Made by a program: the position numbers and the translations under genes. Below the pieces are notes generated by a model that worked only from the letters and a program-made list of their open reading frames with translations, had not been told where the DNA came from and ran no database searches. Below, piece after piece: positions 7,138-13,013 of a stretch of 15,343 nt of DNA; positions within the stretch are counted from its first letter, which is position 1; each line of letters opens with the position of its first letter. Where the stretch lies: NCBI GenBank assembly GCA_002693605.1, contig NZQO01000035.1:1-15343 (forward strand), read 5' to 3'. This DNA is from Flavobacteriaceae bacterium (lineage in GTDB: Bacteria > Bacteroidota > Bacteroidia > Flavobacteriales > Flavobacteriaceae).

Positions 7138-7208
7138 CGTTATATATCCGAAGTTGACTTGGATTTTTATTTAACACAATTTTAGCAACAACGGCCTAAA
7201 CCACGCTG

Positions 7209-7216
7209 TACTTTCG
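7209..7216 (+). promoter_or_regulatory. Candidate -7 box of the outer membrane receptor gene
   Basis: TACTTTCG differs from TAnnTTTG by one base and lies 23 bases before ATG 7240. No TTG is found at a 17-23 base spacing, so this is tentative. Confidence 0.4.
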
Positions 7217-7239
7217 CAGTCATACAAAGAAAATTGACT

Positions 7240-9708
7240 ATGAAATACGCCTTAGCGCTCTTTTGCGCGTTGCTTGCCCCAATCGCATTTGCCCAAAATC
7301 CATCCTCACAATCCGTTACGGTTAGCGGAAAAATAATTGAAGAATCTACCGGTGCCCCGCTAGAATATGCCACGATATCGTTCAGCGACCCGCAAGGAAA
7401 TATCGTAACGGGCGGTATTAGCGATCTGGACGGGAACTACGCCATAGACGTGCCACCGGGCTTGTACACTGTAAAATTCGAATATATATCGTATCGTCCT
7501 AAAACCCTCACTAGCCAGAATATTACAAAGGATACCACGCTGCCCAATGTAACCTTGGCCCTAGATGCCGCAAGTTTAGACGAGGTTGTGGTACGCGCCG
7601 AGACCACCGAGGTACAAGTTCGGCTTGACAAGAAAATTTATACCATTGGCAAAGACCTAACCACCAGCGGCGCCACGGTAAGCGATGCCCTGAGCAATGT
7701 CCCGTCGGTGACCGTAGACGTAGAGGGAGCTATAAGCTTGCGCGGAAATGAGAACGTGCGTATTCTAATAAATGGAAAGCCATCTGCCATTGCCGGCTTC
7801 GGCTCGACCGACGCCCTCAGGCAGCTTCCGGCCGAGGCCATAGAGCGTGTTGAGGTTATTACCTCACCTTCGGCTAGGTACGATGCAGAAGGTACCGCGG
7901 GCATCTTGAATATTATTCTTCGGAAGGAAAAAACGCTTGGCCTAAATGGGAGTCTTCAGGCTAATTACGGTATACCACTGCAAAGTGGACTTACCGGAAA
8001 TATCAACCTGCGCACCGATAGATTCAACATATTCAACACCACGGGCATTAGCTATCGAAAATCTCCCGGAAACGCGCTCTTCAAAAATGAATATTTCAGC
8101 GAGACCATTGCCAATCCTTTCGTGGTGGAAGATCGCGATATTAACCGCTTAAATCGCGGTTTCAATACAAATCTGGGAATTCAGTATTTCCTTTCTGAAA
8201 CCTCATCCCTAACCGCTTCTGGATTCCTGCGCCTGGGCGATGATGAAGATGTTACCACTAATATTACCGATGAATTTGATCGCGACCGTGAATTGGCCAT
8301 TAGCCGTACCCGGGTAGAAACCGAGACCGAGGATGATACAAGTTTTCAGCTATCCTTAAACTATGAGAAAAAATTCAGTAACGATGGCCACGAGCTTACA
8401 GCCGATTTCCAATATGAGAGGGATAAGGAAACGCAACGATCGCTCATAGACGAGCGTAACACGTTTCCATCGCTGTTGGTACTGCCTTCCGAAGATATCA
8501 CGCAGAAGGAAAACCAAACGGAATATTTGGCCCAGGTAGATTATGTGCTACCAATAGGGGAAAATGCCCAGTTTGAAGCTGGTTACCGCGGTAATTTTGA
8601 GGAGGAAATTACCGATTATCAGTTATTAGAGGAAGTTGGTACTACTGGAAGCTATGTGCAGAACGACAGCCTTTCCAATGTATTTACCTTCAATCAAAAC
8701 GTGCAGGCGCTATATTCGCAATACGGGAACAAGTTCGGAAAATTTAGTTTCCTATTGGGTCTGCGTCTGGAAAATACACAGTTAAAGGGTAATGTCGAGG
8801 CGGAGGATGTTAGCGATCCCCAAGAAAATTTCGACATAAATTTCGACAAGAATTATCTGGGCCTCTTTCCCACGGTTAACCTAATCTACGAACTGGGCGA
8901 GCGAGAAAATCTGACGTTGGGCTACAACAGGCGTATTAACAGGCCCAGAAGCTGGTTCATTAATCCATTTCCGTCGCGATCGAGCGAGGCCAACGTATTT
9001 CAGGGAAACCCAGACTTAGATCCGGCATACGCCAATGCGTTCGATCTTGGGTACATTAGGCGTTGGAAAAAGCTTACCTTGACTACCTCTGTCTATTTTC
9101 AGAAGGAAACCGATGCGTTCGAGCGGATACAGGAAGATACCGGACAGCTTACGCCCAACGGAATTCCCATTATTCGTACCATTCCTATAAACCTGAGTAC
9201 CAACGAACGGTACGGATTTGAAATGGGGCTACTTTACAACCCCTTGGAATGGTTGCGCCTCAATGGAAGTTTCAACTATTTCAACTTCAGTAGCGAAGGT
9301 AGCTTCAACGGAATAGAATACGGAACCGATAACAGTAGCTGGTTTACCCGCGGAAGCGCCAAAGTGAGCTTACCCTGGAAAATTGATTGGCAAACAAACG
9401 CCTTTTATCGCGGCCCCAGCAATAACTCCCAGACCGAAACCGAGGGAATACTCTCCATAGACCTGGCTTTGAGCAAGGATATAATGAATGATAACGGAAC
9501 CATCGGGTTTAACGTGGGCGACCTGCTAAATTCCAGGAAAAGGCAATCATTTACCCGCACCCAATCGTTTACGAGCGATAGTGAATTTCAGTGGAGGGAG
9601 CGACAGTTTACGCTCTCGTTTACCTATCGCTTCAATCAGAAAAAACAGCGCCAGCGTTCGGATCGAAGTGGTGGCAACTATGATGGCGATGGCGAATTTG
9701 AAGGTTAA
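7240..9708 (+). CDS. TonB-dependent receptor-like outer membrane beta-barrel protein
   Basis: An 822-residue outer membrane protein, probably a TonB-energised importer. Order of parts: signal peptide (1-18, cut before QNPSS); carboxypeptidase-regulatory-like beta-sandwich (about 25-105, with the family pattern SGKIIEESTGAPLEYATISF); plug domain (about 115-225, including VRILINGKPS and a GTAGILNIILRK end); then a long beta-barrel rich in aromatic alternating strands. NRRINRPRSWFINPFP and GNPDLDPAYANAFDLGY are typical of the PF14905-type barrel. The C-terminus ends in a Gly/Asp-rich tail after the last strand, common in these proteins. I chose ATG 7240; an in-frame TTG at 7234 only adds two residues. 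No SusD-like partner adjoins it, so it is not a classical glycan-utilisation pair; the cargo (siderophore, peptide or other) cannot be told. A strong terminator follows. Confidence 0.9.
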   Translation: MKYALALFCALLAPIAFAQNPSSQSVTVSGKIIEESTGAPLEYATISFSDPQGNIVTGGISDLDGNYAIDVPPGLYTVKFEYISYRPKTLTSQNITKDTTLPNVTLALDAASLDEVVVRAETTEVQVRLDKKIYTIGKDLTTSGATVSDALSNVPSVTVDVEGAISLRGNENVRILINGKPSAIAGFGSTDALRQLPAEAIERVEVITSPSARYDAEGTAGILNIILRKEKTLGLNGSLQANYGIPLQSGLTGNINLRTDRFNIFNTTGISYRKSPGNALFKNEYFSETIANPFVVEDRDINRLNRGFNTNLGIQYFLSETSSLTASGFLRLGDDEDVTTNITDEFDRDRELAISRTRVETETEDDTSFQLSLNYEKKFSNDGHELTADFQYERDKETQRSLIDERNTFPSLLVLPSEDITQKENQTEYLAQVDYVLPIGENAQFEAGYRGNFEEEITDYQLLEEVGTTGSYVQNDSLSNVFTFNQNVQALYSQYGNKFGKFSFLLGLRLENTQLKGNVEAEDVSDPQENFDINFDKNYLGLFPTVNLIYELGERENLTLGYNRRINRPRSWFINPFPSRSSEANVFQGNPDLDPAYANAFDLGYIRRWKKLTLTTSVYFQKETDAFERIQEDTGQLTPNGIPIIRTIPINLSTNERYGFEMGLLYNPLEWLRLNGSFNYFNFSSEGSFNGIEYGTDNSSWFTRGSAKVSLPWKIDWQTNAFYRGPSNNSQTETEGILSIDLALSKDIMNDNGTIGFNVGDLLNSRKRQSFTRTQSFTSDSEFQWRERQFTLSFTYRFNQKKQRQRSDRSGGNYDGDGEFEG

Positions 9709-9727
9709 CATGAACCGTTATTGCAAC

Positions 9728-9755
9728 AAAAAAGGGAGCCAATGGCTCCCTTTTT
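9728..9755. terminator. Bidirectional terminator between the receptor and the 59-residue gene
   Basis: The stem GGGAGCC (9734-9740) pairs with GGCTCCC (9744-9750) around a 3-base loop AAT. Six A residues precede it and five T residues follow, so it can end transcripts from both sides: the receptor gene rightwards and the small minus-strand gene leftwards. Confidence 0.88.
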
Positions 9756-9772
9756 AATATATTCTATAGTAA

Positions 9773-9952
9773 TTACGCTCTCGATTCGCGCTCTTTCTTC
9801 TTCGCCTCGCGCTTTAATTTCCAGTTTTCCATTAAGGCCCCACCAATCCAATACGGAATTATGGATACCAAGAAAATCATTAACCAGAAACCAATGGTCA
9901 ATATGGTCAAAAATGCTAAAAATCCTAAGTACTGATCAAATTCGAACATCAT
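9773..9952 (-). CDS. Small membrane protein, 59 residues
   Basis: A short gene read from ATG 9952-9950 to TAA 9775-9773. It begins MMFEFDQYLGFLAFL and has one long hydrophobic stretch (about residues 9-37), then a charged, lysine/arginine/glutamate-rich tail (about 43-59, KLKREAKKKERESRA). This is the layout of a small inner-membrane protein with a cytoplasmic basic tail. A second ATG directly after the first makes the start uncertain by one residue. Support comes from an exact minus-strand -7 box (TATCTTTG, 9985-9978) 25 bases before the start and the bidirectional terminator 18 bases past the stop. It diverges from fumC. Function unknown. Confidence 0.78.
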   Translation of the reverse strand: MMFEFDQYLGFLAFLTILTIGFWLMIFLVSIIPYWIGGALMENWKLKREAKKKERESRA

Positions 9953-9977
9953 AATAAGCGCGGTTTAAGTAATAGCG

Positions 9978-9985
9978 CAAAGATA
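9978..9985 (-). promoter_or_regulatory. Candidate -7 box of the 59-residue membrane protein gene
   Basis: On the minus strand this reads TATCTTTG, an exact TAnnTTTG match, 25 bases before the ATG. I see no clear upstream TTG on this strand; the region beyond is A/T-rich. Confidence 0.5.
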
Positions 9986-10051
9986 ATAGGAAATTTAAAA
10001 AATGACCATAAAAAATAGGGAATTCTTAACATCAAATTATGCGTGGCGCTC

Positions 10052-10082
10052 TTGAGTAAACCGAGACATTTGGGTACTTTTG
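10052..10082 (+). promoter_or_regulatory. Candidate promoter of fumC (TTG / TACTTTTG)
   Basis: TACTTTTG at 10075-10082 matches TAnnTTTG exactly and is identical to the prfB -7 box. TTG at 10052-10054 lies 20 bases upstream. The start codon follows 25 bases after the -7 box. Confidence 0.7.
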
Positions 10083-10107
10083 CAAGACATTTCAATACCA
10101 ATCAATT

Positions 10108-11496
10108 ATGGAATATAGAATAGAAAAAGATACCATGGGCGAGGTAAATGTGCCCGCCAATAAACTTTGGGGTGCCCAGACAGAGCGTTCCAGGAACAAC
10201 TTCAAAATTGGTCGCCCGGCCTCTATGCCCCTTGAAATTGTCTACGGTTTTGCCTATCTAAAAAAAGCGGCGGCCTACACCAACTGTGAGCTGGGGGTCC
10301 TTTCTGAGGAAAAAAGAGATTTAATCGCGGCGGTGTGCGATGAAATTCTGGAGGGGAAGCACGATGAACAATTTCCGCTGGTAGTTTGGCAAACGGGAAG
10401 CGGCACGCAAAGCAATATGAACGTGAACGAGGTAATTGCCAACCGCGCCCACCAGCTTGCCGGAAAGAAAATTGGCGAGGGCGAGAAAACATTGCAGCCT
10501 AATGATGATGTGAACAAATCGCAATCGTCAAACGACACCTTTCCTACGGGAATGCACATCGCGGCGTACAAGAAATTAATGGAGGTTACCCTTCCGGGAG
10601 TTACCCAGCTTCAGAAGACCTTAGAGAAAAAATCGGAAGCGTTTAAGGAGGTCGTCAAGATTGGACGTACGCACCTAATGGATGCCACCCCTCTTACCCT
10701 GGGGCAGGAGTTCAGCGGATACGCCGCACAGCTTGCTTATGGACTGAAGGCAGTTAACAATACCCTGCCACATCTTTCGGAACTCGCATTGGGCGGAACC
10801 GCAGTAGGTACGGGCATTAATACGCCCAAGGGCTATTCTGGGAAGGTGGCACAATACATTGCGGAGTTTACCGATTTGCCCTTCGTTACCGCGCCTAACA
10901 AGTTTGAGGCGCTAGCGGCGCACGATGCAATCGTGGAGGCCCATGGGGCCTTGAAGCAACTTGCCGTGGCCTTAAATAAAATAGCGAACGATATACGCTT
11001 ACTTGCCAGTGGGCCAAGAAGTGGTATTGGCGAGATAATCTTACCGGCCAATGAGCCAGGCTCTTCCATTATGCCTGGAAAGGTAAATCCAACCCAGTGC
11101 GAGGCAATGACGATGGTCTGTGCACAGGTAATGGGCAATGATGTGGCCATAGGCGTGGGCGGAATGCAAGGACACTTTGAATTGAACGTTTTTAAGCCCG
11201 TCATGGCCGCCAACTTTTTGGAGTCCGCACAACTGCTGGGTGATGCGTGCGTTTCGTTTGATGAGAATTGTGCCCAGGGAATTGAGCCAAACTACGAGGT
11301 TATAAAAAAGCAGCTTAACAACTCTTTGATGTTGGTAACCGCCCTTAATACCAAGATTGGTTATTATAAGGCAGCCGAGATTGCCAACACCGCACATCAA
11401 AATGGCACCACCTTAAAGGAGGAGGCCGTAAATCTTGGTTATTTAACGGCTGATGAATTTGACCAATGGGTAAAACCAGAAGATATGGTAGGATAA
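10108..11496 (+). CDS. fumC: Class II fumarate hydratase
   Basis: A 462-residue, iron-independent fumarase that interconverts fumarate and L-malate in the TCA cycle; it works as a cytoplasmic homotetramer. The length is close to that of E. coli FumC. The superfamily signature [13 protein letters not shown] holds the catalytic serine loop at S319/S320 (S318 in E. coli). [20 protein letters not shown] carries H189, matching E. coli H188. The [19 protein letters not shown] and [14 protein letters not shown] segments are the other two conserved active-site regions, and separate it from argininosuccinate lyase and aspartase (aspartase is the closest relative). The gene has its own good promoter and a strong terminator, so it appears monocistronic. 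No missing residues or frame breaks are seen. Confidence 0.97.
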   Translation: MEYRIEKDTMGEVNVPANKLWGAQTERSRNNFKIGRPASMPLEIVYGFAYLKKAAAYTNCELGVLSEEKRDLIAAVCDEILEGKHDEQFPLVVWQTGSGTQSNMNVNEVIANRAHQLAGKKIGEGEKTLQPNDDVNKSQSSNDTFPTGMHIAAYKKLMEVTLPGVTQLQKTLEKKSEAFKEVVKIGRTHLMDATPLTLGQEFSGYAAQLAYGLKAVNNTLPHLSELALGGTAVGTGINTPKGYSGKVAQYIAEFTDLPFVTAPNKFEALAAHDAIVEAHGALKQLAVALNKIANDIRLLASGPRSGIGEIILPANEPGSSIMPGKVNPTQCEAMTMVCAQVMGNDVAIGVGGMQGHFELNVFKPVMAANFLESAQLLGDACVSFDENCAQGIEPNYEVIKKQLNNSLMLVTALNTKIGYYKAAEIANTAHQNGTTLKEEAVNLGYLTADEFDQWVKPEDMVG

Positions 11497-11528
11497 ACTT
11501 GTATTACTCTTCATTTGAAACTATTACG

Positions 11529-11555
11529 GCCGCTCTAGAAAGAGCGGCTTTTTTT
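11529..11555 (+). terminator. Rho-independent terminator of fumC
   Basis: A perfect 8-bp GC-rich stem (GCCGCTCT at 11529-11536, AGAGCGGC at 11541-11548) has an AGAA loop and is followed by seven T residues. It is 33 bases after the fumC stop and works only rightwards. Confidence 0.93.
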
Positions 11556-11571
11556 GTTAAAAACATCGATT

Positions 11572-11605
11572 AAATGCATTTTTTACAGTTCAAATACATT
11601 TTTTG
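11572..11605 (+). repeat. Pair of direct repeats upstream of the membrane sensor gene
   Basis: AAATGCATTTTTTA (11572-11585) and AAATACATTTTTTG (11592-11605) differ at two positions and start exactly 20 bases apart, about two helical turns. They lie 40-73 bases before ATG 11645, next to a TATATTG box (11608-11614). This suits a tandem operator but could be chance in A/T-rich DNA. Confidence 0.4.
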
Positions 11606-11644
11606 ACTATATTGTCCTACCCTAAATCGTTAAACCTACTTATT

Positions 11645-12946
11645 ATGAATGTGAGATTAGTTACCCCCGCCCTATCTCTTTTATTGCTGCTTAGCTGTAG
11701 TATGTCATGGGCAATTAACCTTGGCCCCGAAGTCAGAAATAACACAAAACTTTCTGAAAAACAACAACTTGCACTTAGCAAACCTGATGTAAATTCGCTC
11801 AAGCGAAGCACCTATGCTACCTTCGTTAAGAACGCTCATGTGCTCGGGAACTCATCTGTGGCCCACTCGACATTATCATCGGATAAAATAGAAAACTTAG
11901 AAACGACTGAAGTATTTTCCTACAAAAATGAAAGTATTAACACTACTTCATCAAACGCCCGTGTCCCCTATAACGAAGCAACTGCATCCGTAATTGGGGC
12001 CAGTGGCTTTACTAACGGGCTTTATTACGGCTTTATCTTGGCCCTTTTGTTATTGAATGGTATTAGCTACTTCCTGTTCGAGGAAAAATTATTTCTTTAC
12101 TTTTCATTGACGCTCGCCGGGTTTATCACCGTATTTTTTGTGAATGATGGCCTGCTTTCCCTCCTTACCGAAGCGCCGGTGCACCTCCCTACCCTATCTA
12201 CTAGTTTGCTTGTGCTAGGAGTTGGCTGCATGGCCGTGTTTTCACATTACTACTTGAAGTCGGAAGAAACGTTCAAAAAATTGAAGTATGTATCGCTCGG
12301 CTTGTTCGCGCTAGCCACGCTCTTTGCCCTTCCCAACTGGGTTGCCCCCAGCCAGACCCTATTAGGCATAAGCAATGCTGCCCTTATGGCCATATTGGCA
12401 AATTATTTAATACTGGGTATCGCCCAGTTTTCGTCTCGCAACTATGCGAAGTTCTTTGTAGTGGCAATGGGTATTCCGTTGCTGTTTATGATCGATTTCT
12501 TTGTATTTCAAAAATTGTCGATTTCATTTTTGAACACGGGAACTATTCACCTAAAAATAGCCCTTCTTGTCGAGGTACTAATCTTAACCTATGCTATTGT
12601 GTATCGTATGCGCGCCATTAAGGAAGAGAACGAAATGCGCCAAACAGAAATGCGCATTTTCCTGAAACGACAGGAAATGCTAAATCGAGAGAGCGTAGCC
12701 AAGCTTATGCAGGACGTCTATCTTGAAAACCTCATTATGCAACATGACCTAGACGGACTCGAGATAAAGTTGCTTCAATATATTTCCGAAGGGAAGGAAA
12801 ACGAAAAAATTGCCCGTAAATTGAAACTTACCGAAGAGGAAATCGACGAGTTAACCAAGGAGCTTTACCATAAACTCGAAATTGGCGAACAGATTAAACA
12901 AGATTACCGAATGGTAGACCAGCAACCGGATTATATCTATAACTAG
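11645..12946 (+). CDS. 7TMR-DISM-type membrane sensor with degenerate LuxR-like C-terminus
   Basis: A 433-residue membrane protein, probably a sensor. Residues 1-23 are a signal peptide; C18 in LLSCS makes a lipoprotein possible. A short, serine/asparagine-rich exported region (24-120) lacks an obvious sensory domain. Seven hydrophobic helices follow (about 122-144, 147-166, 183-203, 214-231, 239-262, 268-288, 299-321), the first with the FTNGLYYGFILALLLLNG pattern of 7TMR-DISM modules. A charged coiled coil (322-365) leads to 369-413, which aligns with the LuxR/GerE helix-turn-helix (LDGLEIKLLQYISEGKENEK, then IARKLKLTEEEIDELTKEL). The recognition helix position is acidic (TEEEIDEL, 396-403) where DNA-binding members carry S..TVK.H, so DNA binding is doubtful. 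I chose ATG 11645 over TTG 11603 because it places the signal peptide correctly. The gene is convergent with ccsBA. Confidence 0.85.
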   Translation: MNVRLVTPALSLLLLLSCSMSWAINLGPEVRNNTKLSEKQQLALSKPDVNSLKRSTYATFVKNAHVLGNSSVAHSTLSSDKIENLETTEVFSYKNESINTTSSNARVPYNEATASVIGASGFTNGLYYGFILALLLLNGISYFLFEEKLFLYFSLTLAGFITVFFVNDGLLSLLTEAPVHLPTLSTSLLVLGVGCMAVFSHYYLKSEETFKKLKYVSLGLFALATLFALPNWVAPSQTLLGISNAALMAILANYLILGIAQFSSRNYAKFFVVAMGIPLLFMIDFFVFQKLSISFLNTGTIHLKIALLVEVLILTYAIVYRMRAIKEENEMRQTEMRIFLKRQEMLNRESVAKLMQDVYLENLIMQHDLDGLEIKLLQYISEGKENEKIARKLKLTEEEIDELTKELYHKLEIGEQIKQDYRMVDQQPDYIYN

Positions 12947-12980
12947 ACTACCTTCACTTTCCAAACCATTCAACTAAAAG

Positions 12981-13013
12981 AAAAAAGGATAAGCCACTGG
13001 CTTATCCTTTTTT
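12981..13013. terminator. Bidirectional terminator shared by the sensor gene and ccsBA
   Basis: The stem GGATAAGCC (12987-12995) pairs with GGCTTATCC (12999-13007) around a 3-base loop, flanked by six A and six T residues. It serves both converging genes. The stop codon of ccsBA (13002-13004) lies inside the right arm, and its final KKG codons fall in the arm and T-tract. Confidence 0.92.

Noticed and set aside
7240..9708. A SusC/SusD-type glycan-utilisation locus
   Set aside because: No SusD-like lipoprotein, glycoside hydrolase or matching regulator adjoins the receptor, and the barrel type differs from SusC.
9721..9954. 77-codon plus-strand open frame
   Set aside because: It begins in the terminator region with TTG and is antisense to the 59-residue membrane protein gene, which has better composition, a -7 box and a terminator.
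10223..11400. Several minus-strand open frames within fumC
   Set aside because: They are antisense shadows of a clear fumarase; none has a promoter-like box or recognisable product.
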